Assembly (NCBI GenBank): GCA_937916505.1
Contig: CALFSW010000168.1
Location: 1-32,784 of the forward strand
Direction of reading: 5' to 3'
Source of the DNA: an uncultured Verrucomicrobiales bacterium
Lineage (GTDB): Bacteria > Verrucomicrobiota > Verrucomicrobiia > Verrucomicrobiales > Akkermansiaceae
DNA length: 32,784 bases
Part shown: piece after piece, positions 25,297 to 32,784 of the stretch
Layout of the letters: each line of letters begins with the position of its first letter
How positions within the stretch are numbered: position 1 is the stretch's first letter
The notes under the pieces: model-generated
Told to the model about the DNA's origin: nothing
What the model saw: only the letters and a program-made list of their open reading frames with translations
Databases searched by the model: none
Program-made: the position numbers and the translations under genes

Positions 25297-26256
25297 GTGC
25301 GCATCCACTGGGCCATTGTCGTTTTTGCCGTGATCGGGACCATCCTGCTCACCTGGCACCTTCGTACCAATGACTTCAACTTTATGAAACCCACGGGAAT
25401 CATCCTCCCTCCCGAGGATGATGGCTCCGATCTTGCCGTCGGAGCCGCCGTTCTCCAGCCCAAGATCGAAACCAACCCAAGAGTCGCCGAAGTTCTGGGA
25501 AATCCGGAGAAAACCGAAGAACCTGAAATCCCGGAAATCTCTGATCTCGACCTCGGCGACCTCGAATCCAGTCCCGGACTCGACAGCTACCGCAAGTTTG
25601 CAGAAAACAATCCCCCCGACCGCCTTTTCGAGCTCTCCTCCACTCTTCGGGCCCGGGGCGAATTCCAACGCGCCCTTCTCGCCTTCGAACGTGTCATCGA
25701 CACTTCCAAAGCCGACTCCAAGGCCCTTGCGGAAGCCTCAAAGGGCATCTCCGCCCTCTCCCCGACCCTCCCCCGGTGGAACATCGACCCCACCAGGGAA
25801 GTTCCACTGACCCTCCATCTCGGAACCGCCCGTCTTGCCGACGAATCCCTCAAAGCGGCCACGCTTGAAGTCGCCACCACCATCCGCAAGTCCTCGGGCG
25901 ACCAACTCGACATCATACCCAAAATCACCAGTAGCGGAGGCGATGAGGCCACCGCCGACAGCCCCGTCGCCCTGTGGCTTTCAACCGGAGGAAAGAACCC
26001 CGCCTCATCCTCTGTCCTGACCTTTCGCTCAACCGATGATCAAGCGGCTGCCATCAACGAAATCTCCCTTGCTGTCTTTCAAGCCGTCCGCGGACACCTT
26101 GGCAAGCTCGGATACCCGCTCCCTCCTCCCCTTCAGGCCACTGGCCGGGATCTCCTCTCCATCCACATCACCCGCCTCATGTGGCGGGACTTCGCCCGAT
26201 CGCTCCACAAAGAACGTGAGGCCGCCGGGGCAGAAGAAGAAACTGAGGAAAATTAG
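25297..26256 (+). CDS. Membrane-anchored protein of unknown function
   Basis: 319-aa protein starting with GTG at 25297 directly before a single N-terminal membrane helix (about residues 4-20). The remainder is extracytoplasmic. An acidic, Pro/Glu-rich stretch lies at about residues 40-90. A helical segment at about residues 105-150 (ENNPPDRLFELSSTLRARGE, then FQRALLAFERVI) resembles one or two TPR-like repeats. The C-terminal half (about 165-300) is mixed alpha/beta with no recognised family. It is the first of three co-directional envelope genes, 45 bp before the YdjY-domain gene, so probably part of one operon. It may be an assembly or scaffold factor, but this is a guess. Confidence 0.8.
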   Translation: MRIHWAIVVFAVIGTILLTWHLRTNDFNFMKPTGIILPPEDDGSDLAVGAAVLQPKIETNPRVAEVLGNPEKTEEPEIPEISDLDLGDLESSPGLDSYRKFAENNPPDRLFELSSTLRARGEFQRALLAFERVIDTSKADSKALAEASKGISALSPTLPRWNIDPTREVPLTLHLGTARLADESLKAATLEVATTIRKSSGDQLDIIPKITSSGGDEATADSPVALWLSTGGKNPASSSVLTFRSTDDQAAAINEISLAVFQAVRGHLGKLGYPLPPPLQATGRDLLSIHITRLMWRDFARSLHKEREAAGAEEETEEN

Positions 26257-26301
26257 TTCCTAAGATATTCTCCTGGGAGTCGTTCCACCAATTGCCGAAC
26301 C

Positions 26302-27078
26302 ATGCTCAAAAAAACCTTTCTCCTCTCACTCCTCTTCTCACTTTCCGGGTTTGGCGGAGAGGAAACCCCGGAACCTCCCGCAAAGCCCCAAATCAAGCAG
26401 ATCAACGATAACGAGTATCAGATCGGCAAAATTCACATCGATAAGGCCAAACGTCAGCTCAGCTTTGGTGCGGGCGTAAACATGACCAAGGGCCTCATTG
26501 AATACTGTCTCGCCACCACAAAAAGCGACAAGGTTCACGAAACTCTCTTCCTCACCGATGTCACCCCGCTCAACATCAACATCGCAATGAAGCTTCTTGG
26601 CATCAAGGAATCGAAGGAGCTCTTCGAGATCATCGACGAAGACACTTGGAAACCCACGGGTAAATTCCCCGAAGTCACGCCCGCGGTCCACGCCGCCTCT
26701 CTCGTCGAAATCATCATCGAATGGGGGGAGGGCGACCAAAAGAAAAGCCTCCCGGTCAACGAACTCATTCACCACATCAACTGGCCAAAGGAAGCGGAAA
26801 CGCCAAAACCCAACCAAGAGGTCAAAGCGAACGAAGCCACTCTCAGTGTGATGGAAAAGGGTCCCTGGCTCACCACCGGATCCTACATCCACGAAGGCCG
26901 CTTTAAAGCCGATGTCGGCGGGATCATCTTCGGAATCTACAGCAACGAACAAGCGATCGTAAACTTTCCTGGCAAAGACCGCCAATTGGGTGACGTTTGG
27001 ATACCCAACGAAAAAGTCGTTCCAGCCGAGGGAACTGTCGTCAAAATCATCGTCAAACCTCACACTCCAAAAAAATGA
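26302..27078 (+). CDS. YdjY domain-containing exported protein
   Basis: 258-aa protein with a signal peptide (residues 1-18, then an acidic/Pro-rich start). The core from about residue 40 matches the YdjY domain: IHIDKAKRQLSFGAGVNM, then LIEYCLATTKSDKVHETLF and LNINIAMKLLGIKES. A second half (about residues 170-255) contains GPWLTTGSYIHEGRF and a GIYSNEQAIVNFPG stretch typical of the same family. The role of the domain is unknown; it recurs in secreted proteins of Planctomycetes and Verrucomicrobia. Its stop overlaps the start of the next gene (ATGA at 27075-27078), so the two are translationally coupled and probably work together. Confidence 0.85.
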   Translation: MLKKTFLLSLLFSLSGFGGEETPEPPAKPQIKQINDNEYQIGKIHIDKAKRQLSFGAGVNMTKGLIEYCLATTKSDKVHETLFLTDVTPLNINIAMKLLGIKESKELFEIIDEDTWKPTGKFPEVTPAVHAASLVEIIIEWGEGDQKKSLPVNELIHHINWPKEAETPKPNQEVKANEATLSVMEKGPWLTTGSYIHEGRFKADVGGIIFGIYSNEQAIVNFPGKDRQLGDVWIPNEKVVPAEGTVVKIIVKPHTPKK

Positions 27079-28220
27079 AGAAGCTCATCGCCTCCGCTCT
27101 CATCGCGATCACCGCCATCTCCGCGACCGCTCAAAAGAATGCCCCCAATCCTCATCTCTCCCTGAAGCTCGAAGCGCAGGAGACCATTCACAAGGGAAAC
27201 AAATTCCTCCTGGGCCAGCAACACGCCGACGGATCCTGGGGCGACCCAAAACTCCCCGCCTTTACCGCCTACGCCCTTCGTTGCCTCCTCCTTGATCCGG
27301 CCTACGATGTCAAGGCACCCGCTCCCGCTCCGGTTAAAAAGGGTCTCGATTGGCTCGTCGCCCAACAAAAGGCCGACGGCGGAATTTACGGCAAGGGCAT
27401 GGCAACCTACTGCACTGCCTCCGCCGTCATGGCCCTCTACGTCGCCGACCCGCAGAAATACAAAGAGACCATCATCAAGGCCCGCGGTTTTCTCATCAAC
27501 CAGCAGACCGACTGGGGCGTGAAAGGAGCGGATGACACCGAATTTGATGGCGGCATTGGCTACGGAGGCACTTACGCCCACTCCGACCTCTCCAACACCC
27601 ACCTCGCGCTCGAAGCCCTCTACCACACCCGCGCCATCGCCACCGATACCGGTGACAAGAAGGTCCAGGAACTCGATTGGGGCGCCGCCCTTGCCTTCGT
27701 CTCCCGTTGCCAAAACCTCCAGGAAACCAACAAAGGCGAAAAAGTCGGAAATGACGGCAGCTTCGTCTACTTTCCCGGCAATTCGAAGGCCGGGGAAGCT
27801 GTCGACAGCAAGACCGGAAGGGTCGCACTCCGCGGCTATGGCTCCATGTCCTACGCAGGACTTCTCTCGCTCGTTTATGCCGACCTCGACGGTGCCGACC
27901 CGCGCGTCAAAGCCGTCACCAAGTGGATCAACAATAACTACACCCTCAAGGAAAACCCCGGCCTCGGGGGACAAGGATTGTATTACTACTACCACGCCAT
28001 GGCCAAGAGCCTCATCGCCGCCAACATCCCCGAGTTGAAGGGTAAAGATGGCCTCAAAATCGACTGGCGCACCGATCTCGCCGCCAAAATCATCAACTCC
28101 CACCGCGAAGACGGCTCCTGGCTCAACACCGATGCCAGCCGCTGGATGGAAAACGACCCCATCCTGGTCACGAGCTACGCCATCATGACCCTCCAGCAAA
28201 TCCACTCTTCGCTGCAATAG
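27075..28220 (+). CDS. Prenyltransferase/squalene-oxidase repeat protein, exported
   Basis: 381-aa protein with a signal peptide (residues 1-19, ending ATA). It is built of alpha-helical repeats of the terpene cyclase/prenyltransferase toroid type. QW-like motifs are visible: LLGQQHADGSWGDP near residue 46, WLVAQQKADGGIYG near 95, and NSHREDGSWLN near 343. Cyclase catalytic motifs such as DxDD are not seen, and export to the periplasm argues against terpene synthesis, so it is more likely a binding or structural alpha-toroid. The start at 27075 is chosen because it overlaps the YdjY gene stop by 4 bp and gives a signal peptide; the upstream in-frame extension to 26997 is Arg-rich shadow sequence. 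Confidence 0.87.
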   Translation: MKKLIASALIAITAISATAQKNAPNPHLSLKLEAQETIHKGNKFLLGQQHADGSWGDPKLPAFTAYALRCLLLDPAYDVKAPAPAPVKKGLDWLVAQQKADGGIYGKGMATYCTASAVMALYVADPQKYKETIIKARGFLINQQTDWGVKGADDTEFDGGIGYGGTYAHSDLSNTHLALEALYHTRAIATDTGDKKVQELDWGAALAFVSRCQNLQETNKGEKVGNDGSFVYFPGNSKAGEAVDSKTGRVALRGYGSMSYAGLLSLVYADLDGADPRVKAVTKWINNNYTLKENPGLGGQGLYYYYHAMAKSLIAANIPELKGKDGLKIDWRTDLAAKIINSHREDGSWLNTDASRWMENDPILVTSYAIMTLQQIHSSLQ

Positions 28221-28261
28221 CCCATCATTCGGTCACCATGGCTGGAAGCCAAAGTATCATC

Positions 28262-28290
28262 AGCCCCACGTGAATCGTGGGGCTTTTTTT
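28262..28290 (+). terminator. Terminator of the 25297-28220 gene cluster
   Basis: Perfect 9-bp stem AGCCCCACG (28262-28270) / CGTGGGGCT (28276-28284) with a 5-base loop, followed by T up to 28290. It closes the three-gene cluster 41 bp after the last stop. Confidence 0.85.
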
Positions 28291-28343
28291 GGCCCCAATC
28301 CCCTGAAGGGCCTCTTCAAGTCATCCTGCAGAAAAGCTGATCC

Positions 28344-29084
28344 TTAAAACAATCGACCCTGCTCCCCATCCTCAACCTCCGGAGCAGGCAGCGGAGGTCT
28401 CTCACTCTTCCCGCCTTCCTCCCTCACACCAAGAGTCGCGATTTCATAAACCACCCGCTTCCTCCCCTTCCCCGTTGCCACCTCGTTGCGCACCACCTTT
28501 GTCCCCAAAAGCTGCTCCAGCAGCTGCACCTCCATCCGAACGGCGCTGGGATACTCGGCATAAATCTTCGCCATCGGGCTATGAAATTCCTCGATCCGAA
28601 ACCCTGTCGAAGCATCGTAGTGGCATTTGCTAAACCACCCTGACTTGTCCCTGAGATCAGCCAACCGTGTCGCTTTCTCCACCATCGACTTCCCCGCCCG
28701 CACCTTCGGCTGCCATTGATCCCGCAAAAGCTGAAAATGATGGAAAAGCAGCTTCTCGGGGGCTGCCTCACCATAGATTTTCCTCACCCCTTTAAGCACC
28801 GCCAGCGTCAATCCCACCCCCGCCTCCGGAAAAAGCGGATCACATTTCGCGGTCAATCGATAAAGCTTTTCCGGGCGCCCGACTTCCTTCTTCTCCCTCG
28901 GCACCCTCCATTCGTCCAAACACCCCATTTGAGTTAACTTCAAACAGTGCTGCTTCACGCCCATGTAGCTCATGCCCAGCTCCCGCGCCAAATCCGACAC
29001 CGGCATCCCGTCCGACACCTTGATTGCTTCCAAAATGGCCGCCCAGGAGGCCCGCATCGTTTCTCTGTGAACACCCGAAAACAT
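28344..29084 (-). CDS. HTH transcriptional regulator (ArsR-like, COG2345 type)
   Basis: 246-aa DNA-binding protein. A winged helix-turn-helix lies at about residues 12-78 (ILEAIKVSDGMPVSDLAREL, then GMSYMGVKQHCLKL, with a wing ending KLYRLT). A longer alpha/beta C-terminal part (about 80-225) carries a few Cys/His residues (CHYD near 154) that might bind a ligand or metal; this is uncertain. It is transcribed divergently from the sulfatase-SGNH gene, with 98 bp between the starts and a perfect palindrome in the gap. That layout suggests it controls the sulfatase gene and perhaps itself. M10 at 29057 is an alternative start. Confidence 0.85.
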   Translation of the reverse strand: MFSGVHRETMRASWAAILEAIKVSDGMPVSDLARELGMSYMGVKQHCLKLTQMGCLDEWRVPREKKEVGRPEKLYRLTAKCDPLFPEAGVGLTLAVLKGVRKIYGEAAPEKLLFHHFQLLRDQWQPKVRAGKSMVEKATRLADLRDKSGWFSKCHYDASTGFRIEEFHSPMAKIYAEYPSAVRMEVQLLEQLLGTKVVRNEVATGKGRKRVVYEIATLGVREEGGKSERPPLPAPEVEDGEQGRLF

Positions 29085-29127
29085 AAATTTCGAAAGCCAA
29101 ACCTATCCGGCCCGCATCTTCACGGGA

Positions 29128-29143
29128 ATCTTAATTTTAAGAT
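29128..29143. promoter_or_regulatory. Palindromic candidate operator between regulator and sulfatase
   Basis: Perfect inverted repeat ATCTTAA-TT-TTAAGAT, AT-rich against a GC-rich background. It overlaps the probable -35 of the sulfatase promoter (29137-29142), a position suited to repression. Its place between divergent genes, one encoding an HTH protein, makes that protein the obvious candidate binder. Confidence 0.55.
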
Positions 29144-29166
29144 CCTCTCCCCTGCCGCCGTATCAT
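29137..29166 (+). promoter_or_regulatory. Candidate promoter of the sulfatase-SGNH gene
   Basis: TTAAGA (29137-29142, four of six matches) and TATCAT (29161-29166, five of six) are separated by 18 bp. Transcription would begin near 29173, leaving a leader of only about 10 bases before the ATG at 29183. Confidence 0.4.
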
Positions 29167-29182
29167 ACCCTCACAAAACGAC

Positions 29183-31360
29183 ATGAAACACCTTTCCGCT
29201 CTTACCGCCGGCCTCACCCTGGCCCTTTCCGCCGCCGACCGGCCCAACATCCTCTTCATCTTCTCCGATGACCACGCTCCCAATGCCATCTCGTGCTACC
29301 CCGGCGGACTCTTCGACGAAATCGCCCCCACTCCCGGTATTGACCGCATCGCAAAGGAAGGCATGCGCTTTGACCGCTCCTACTGCACCAACGCCATCTG
29401 CGGTCCCTCGCGCGCCTCCATCCTCACCGGTCAACATTCCCATCTCAACGGCTTCATCGACAACAACTCATCCTACTTCGACGGCCTCCAGACCACCTTT
29501 CCCAACCTCCTCCGCGAGGCCGGTTACACCACCGCGATGATCGGAAAGTGGCACCTTCATTCAAATCCCGTCGGATTCGACTACTGGGAAGTCCTTCCCG
29601 GACAGGGCGCCTACTACAATCCCGACTTCATTCAGATGGACAACACGCGCAAGCGCTTCGAAGGCCATTGCAATGACCTCGTCACCAAAAAGGGACTCAC
29701 CTGGCTCAAGCAGGCTGCCGACTCCAAAAAGCCCTTTATGGCCATGGTGCAATACAAGGCTCCTCACCGCAACTGGGCGCCCGCCTTCCGCCATCTCAAC
29801 GTCTTCGACGACGTCGAGATGCCCGAGCCAGAAACGCTCTTCGATGATTACGCAAACCGCTCTTCCGTCCTCAAGGAACACGCCATGGGCATCCAGGGTC
29901 ACATGTCATGGGGCAACGATATGAAATTCCAGGGCCCCAACCTTTTTCCCAGCCATTTCACCGGTGGCCAGGGAAACGGCCAGTTCCGACGCCTCACCGA
30001 CGAAGATAAAAAGACCTATATTGAAGCCTACGATGACGAGAATCAAAAATTCATCGCCGACATGCGCGCCGGCAAGCTCGATCAAAAGGCCATCACCAAG
30101 TGGAAATACCAACGTTATATCAAGGATTACCTCGCGGTGATTCGCTCCATGGATGAAGGCATTTCCAAAATCCTCAAGCACCTCGATGACTCCGGCCTCG
30201 CCGAAAACACCATCGTCATCTACTCCTCCGACCAAGGCTTCTACCTCGGCGAACATGGCTGGTACGACAAACGATGGATGTTCGAGGAATCCCTCATGAT
30301 GCCCTTCGTCGTCCGCTGGCCCGGAAAAATCAAGCCCGGCTCGGTTTCCAAGGCTCTGATTCAGAATATCGACTACGGCCCCACTTTCCTCGACGTCGCC
30401 GGCGCCAAAATCCCCGCCTCCATGCAGGGAAAATCCCTCGTCCCTCTCTTCAAGGCTTCCGGCGAAAAACCCGACGACTGGCGCGACTCCATCTACTATC
30501 GCTACTCCGGCGAAGCCACCCACCACGTCGCCGCCCACGATGGCGTTCGCACTTCCGACCATAAAATCTTCTGGGTCCCCAAAACCAAGGAATACCAGCT
30601 CTTCGACATGGTGAAAGACCCGCAGGAGATGAGGTCCGTCCACAAAGACCCTGCCTACGCCAAAGTCTTTACCGAAATGAAACAGGAGCTCGAGGCCTCC
30701 CGCAAAAAATACCGCGCTCACTCTGCCATTATCGGACAGCCCAAGGAGCAGGATTGGTGGAAAAAGCGTCACGCCGCTATGAACCAAAAGGCCAAAAAGC
30801 CTCACGACCTCCTCTTCATTGGCGACTCCATCACCCAGGGCTGGGAAGGCTCGGGCAAGGCCACTTGGGAAAAATTCTACGGCACCCGAAAAGCCCTCAA
30901 TCTCGGTATCTCCGGCGACCGGACCGAGCACGTCATCTGGCGTCTCAATCACGGAAATCTTAAGAACCAAAAGAAGGCCAAAGCCGCCGTCGTCATGATC
31001 GGCACCAACAACACCGGCCACAACAGCCAGGACCCAAGCGAAGTCAAAGATGGAGTCGACCGCATCGTCTCAACCATCCGCGCCCGCTGCCCCGAGGCAA
31101 AAATCCTCCTCCTTGGAGTCTTCCCTCGAGGCGTCAACCCAGATGATCCAAAGCGCAAAAACAACGTTGAGATCAACAAGCTCATCTCGAAACTCCACAA
31201 CGGCGAGCGCATCCACTACCTCGATATCTCCGACAAGTTCCTCACTGAAAAAGGAGTCCTCACCAAGGAAATCATGCCCGACGCCCTTCATCCCAAACAA
31301 AAGGGCTACGAGATCTGGGCCGAAGCCATCGAAGGAAAGCTCAAGGAATTCGGACTCTAA
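29183..31360 (+). CDS. Sulfatase fused to an SGNH/GDSL hydrolase
   Basis: 725-aa exported protein with a signal peptide (residues 1-18). Residues of about 20-500 are a type I sulfatase: the metal-binding NILFIFSDDHAPN start and the C73-G-P-S-R77 motif whose Cys is converted to formylglycine, followed by ASILTGQ. Further landmarks are GKWHLH near 122 and SSDQGFYLGEHGWYDKRWMF near 350. After a linker (about 500-540), residues 541-725 form an SGNH hydrolase: GDS with nucleophile S549, GISGDRT, GTNNTGHN, and D700-x-x-H703. The fusion would desulfate and deacylate the same carbohydrate, a sensible pairing for sulfated, acetylated polysaccharides. A formylglycine-generating enzyme is needed but not encoded here. 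Divergent HTH gene upstream. Confidence 0.94.
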   Translation: MKHLSALTAGLTLALSAADRPNILFIFSDDHAPNAISCYPGGLFDEIAPTPGIDRIAKEGMRFDRSYCTNAICGPSRASILTGQHSHLNGFIDNNSSYFDGLQTTFPNLLREAGYTTAMIGKWHLHSNPVGFDYWEVLPGQGAYYNPDFIQMDNTRKRFEGHCNDLVTKKGLTWLKQAADSKKPFMAMVQYKAPHRNWAPAFRHLNVFDDVEMPEPETLFDDYANRSSVLKEHAMGIQGHMSWGNDMKFQGPNLFPSHFTGGQGNGQFRRLTDEDKKTYIEAYDDENQKFIADMRAGKLDQKAITKWKYQRYIKDYLAVIRSMDEGISKILKHLDDSGLAENTIVIYSSDQGFYLGEHGWYDKRWMFEESLMMPFVVRWPGKIKPGSVSKALIQNIDYGPTFLDVAGAKIPASMQGKSLVPLFKASGEKPDDWRDSIYYRYSGEATHHVAAHDGVRTSDHKIFWVPKTKEYQLFDMVKDPQEMRSVHKDPAYAKVFTEMKQELEASRKKYRAHSAIIGQPKEQDWWKKRHAAMNQKAKKPHDLLFIGDSITQGWEGSGKATWEKFYGTRKALNLGISGDRTEHVIWRLNHGNLKNQKKAKAAVVMIGTNNTGHNSQDPSEVKDGVDRIVSTIRARCPEAKILLLGVFPRGVNPDDPKRKNNVEINKLISKLHNGERIHYLDISDKFLTEKGVLTKEIMPDALHPKQKGYEIWAEAIEGKLKEFGL

Positions 31361-31381
31361 ACCAAAGGAGCCTCCCGCACT

Positions 31382-31409
31382 TTGACATCTCAAAATATCG
31401 ATCTAAACT
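31382..31409 (+). promoter_or_regulatory. Promoter of the kamA-like gene
   Basis: Perfect TTGACA (31382-31387) and TAAACT (31404-31409, four of six) with a 16-bp spacer. Initiation would fall near 31416, only a few bases before the TTG start at 31419, so the mRNA would be almost leaderless. Confidence 0.55.
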
Positions 31410-31418
31410 CCCCCTGTT

Positions 31419-32567
31419 TTGAGCGATATCTCTTTTACTTCCTCTGCACCCGGATACTGGGCCGATGCCAACATCTCTCCTGAAGACTGGAATTCGGCCA
31501 AGTGGCAGCTGAAGAACCGCGTCTCCTCCCTCGCTGACATCGAGAAGCACCTGACCCTCTGCGAGGAAGAACGGGCCGGCATCCTCCTGACCGGGACGAA
31601 ACTCGCCACCGCAATCACCCCTCATTTTTTCAATCTCATCCACCCTACCGATCCTGACTGCCCCATCCGCCGTCAGGTTATCCCACGCATCGAGGAAACC
31701 CACACCGATCCCTCGGAGATGGCGGATCCTTGTGGTGAAGACTCCCACATGCCTGTCCCCGGACTCGTTCACCGATACCCCGATCGCGTCCTTTTCCTCG
31801 TCACCGACCGCTGCGCTTCCTACTGCCGCTATTGCACCCGGTCCCGTGTCGTCTCCGGAGTTTCTGACCAAAAACTGGAAACCCAATGGGACAAGGCCAT
31901 TGAGTATCTCGAAAATACTCCGCAAGTGCGCGATGTCCTCCTCTCCGGTGGTGACCCTCTCCTTTTCTCTGATGGCAAGCTCGAGAAACTCCTCACCAAA
32001 CTCCACGCGATCCCCCACATCCAGTTCATCCGCATTGGCTCGCGCATCCCCATCTTCCTCCCCCAACGCATCACGCCCGAACTCTGCGCGATGCTCAAAA
32101 AATTCCACCCCCTCTTTATTTCCATCCACACGAACCACCCCCGCGAACTCACCACCGAAGTTCACGATGCCCTTGGCAGGCTCGCCGATGCCGGAGTCGT
32201 GATGGGGAACCAATCCGTCCTCCTCGACAAGGTCAACGACTCCGTCGAGATTCAAAAGGAGCTCGTTCACAAACTCCTCATGTGCCGCGTCCGCCCCTAC
32301 TATCTCTATCAGGGCGATCTCATTCAAGGGACCGCCCACCTCAGAACCGGAATTGCCAAGGGGATCGAAGTCATCGAAGGCCTTCGCGGCCACACTTCCG
32401 GCTACGCCATCCCCCAATATGTTGTCGATGCCCCGGGCGGAGGAGGAAAAATCCCCGTCAATCCACAGTATGTCGTGGAGTCCAACGAAGAACGCACGGT
32501 CCTTCGAAACTATGAAGGCAAGGAATTCACTTACCCCGAGCCCCAACTCACGAGGGTCCTCGAGTGA
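31419..32567 (+). CDS. KamA family radical SAM aminomutase (lysine 2,3-aminomutase type)
   Basis: 382-aa radical SAM, PLP-dependent enzyme that would convert L-lysine to beta-lysine. The [4Fe-4S]-AdoMet site is C132-x3-C136-x2-C139 (CASYCRYC). The PLP-binding lysine is K344 in the PGGGGKIP motif. The two Asp residues that bind the lysine amine in true lysine 2,3-aminomutases appear conserved as D300 (YQGDL) and D337 (VVDAPGG). This favours a free-lysine enzyme over EpmB, which is shorter and works with EpmA on elongation factor P. The protein is a little shorter than clostridial LAM (about 416 aa). No ATG is available near the N-terminus and the start is TTG at 31419. No ablB acetyltransferase is seen before the window ends. 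Confidence 0.88.
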   Translation: MSDISFTSSAPGYWADANISPEDWNSAKWQLKNRVSSLADIEKHLTLCEEERAGILLTGTKLATAITPHFFNLIHPTDPDCPIRRQVIPRIEETHTDPSEMADPCGEDSHMPVPGLVHRYPDRVLFLVTDRCASYCRYCTRSRVVSGVSDQKLETQWDKAIEYLENTPQVRDVLLSGGDPLLFSDGKLEKLLTKLHAIPHIQFIRIGSRIPIFLPQRITPELCAMLKKFHPLFISIHTNHPRELTTEVHDALGRLADAGVVMGNQSVLLDKVNDSVEIQKELVHKLLMCRVRPYYLYQGDLIQGTAHLRTGIAKGIEVIEGLRGHTSGYAIPQYVVDAPGGGGKIPVNPQYVVESNEERTVLRNYEGKEFTYPEPQLTRVLE

Positions 32568-32596
32568 ACGTTCTCTTCGTAATCTCCCGATCGGAT

Positions 32597-32755
32597 ATGA
32601 CACCGGGGATCAAGGACCGCACTTCCGTGGTTGGCTGGATTCTTCTCTTCATTCTCATCGCCCTGCTTGCGATCTTCCTCGTCATGGGATTGAAGCCAGA
32701 TAACCGGCTTGACACCTTCAGGGACATAACCACTCAAACCCTGAAACATTTCTGA
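32597..32755 (+). CDS. Small single-pass membrane protein
   Basis: 52-aa frame beginning at ATG 32597, with a polar N-terminus, one membrane helix (WILLFILIALLAIFLVM) and a short polar C-terminus. A longer version from GTG 32564 would overlap the kamA-like stop by 4 bp and add 11 residues. Co-direction and close spacing suggest co-transcription with the aminomutase gene. No family is recognised. Confidence 0.5.
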   Translation: MTPGIKDRTSVVGWILLFILIALLAIFLVMGLKPDNRLDTFRDITTQTLKHF

Positions 32756-32784
32756 GGAGAGTGAATACAAACAACGCGGCAAGA

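Noticed and set aside
1-32784. tRNA or rRNA genes, CRISPR arrays, intact insertion sequences
   Set aside because: Reading both strands by eye, no cloverleaf with a conserved T-arm, no regularly spaced repeat array and no transposase motif was seen.
32761-32784. Possible start of another gene (GTG at 32761 after a GAGGAGA)
   Set aside because: Only eight codons are visible before the window ends and the purine stretch is too close to the GTG to act as a normal ribosome site.

Overview
The window looks like a chromosomal segment of a verrucomicrobial (PVC-group) bacterium. The pointers are a planctomycete-type cytochrome c/PSD1 protein paired with a Tat-exported DUF1501 protein, a sulfatase fused to an SGNH hydrolase, a b558-type succinate dehydrogenase in the order C-A-B, a tricorn-protease homolog, and a secreted beta-propeller protein with a calcium-loop plus tail typical of the phylum. 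Base composition is GC-rich with strong C at third positions, which produces many long antisense shadow frames. Almost no gene has a recognisable Shine-Dalgarno sequence. Many starts are instead preceded by a short A/C-rich stretch (often ACC just before ATG), and at least one promoter (kamA) sits so close to its start that the mRNA would be nearly leaderless.

Layout: 17-4432 (+) PSD1/cytochrome c protein and DUF1501 protein, separated by a 103-bp palindrome built of heptamers. 4628-8065 (+) sdhCAB operon. 8373-11688 (+) tricorn protease homolog, broken by an extra T in a T8 run and by an in-frame TAA. 11747-12283 (-) small lipid-anchored Hint-domain protein. 12400-12532 (-) decayed second copy of the ppdK 3' end with its terminator. 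12571-16335 (-) secreted beta-propeller protein. 16469-19240 (-) pyruvate phosphate dikinase with a clear promoter. 19376-19528 (-) 3' remnant of a corA magnesium channel gene. 19595-22909 (-) large MscS/MscK-type channel. 22998-24380 (+) dihydrolipoamide-dehydrogenase-like flavoprotein. 24572-24664 (+) tiny lipoprotein. 24841-25184 (+) rplS. 25297-28220 (+) envelope cluster of an anchored unknown protein, a YdjY-domain protein and a prenyltransferase/squalene-oxidase-repeat protein (the last two overlap by 4 bp). 28344-29084 (-) HTH regulator, divergent from 29183-31360 (+) sulfatase-SGNH fusion, with a perfect palindrome between them. 31419-32567 (+) KamA-type radical SAM aminomutase, followed by a small membrane protein.

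Functionally the region mixes core metabolism (succinate dehydrogenase, PPDK, L19), envelope and osmotic functions (MscS-type channel, possibly beta-lysine synthesis) and secreted degradative proteins (sulfatase-SGNH, PSD1/DUF1501). The most informative signals are scars of genome rearrangement around ppdK (a duplicated 3' end flanking the beta-propeller gene on one side, a corA remnant on the other), the lipid-anchored Hint domain with nothing obvious to process, the heptameric palindrome, and the candidate operator upstream of the sulfatase. No complete, convincingly new multi-gene system was recognised. No tRNA, rRNA, CRISPR array or intact insertion sequence was seen.
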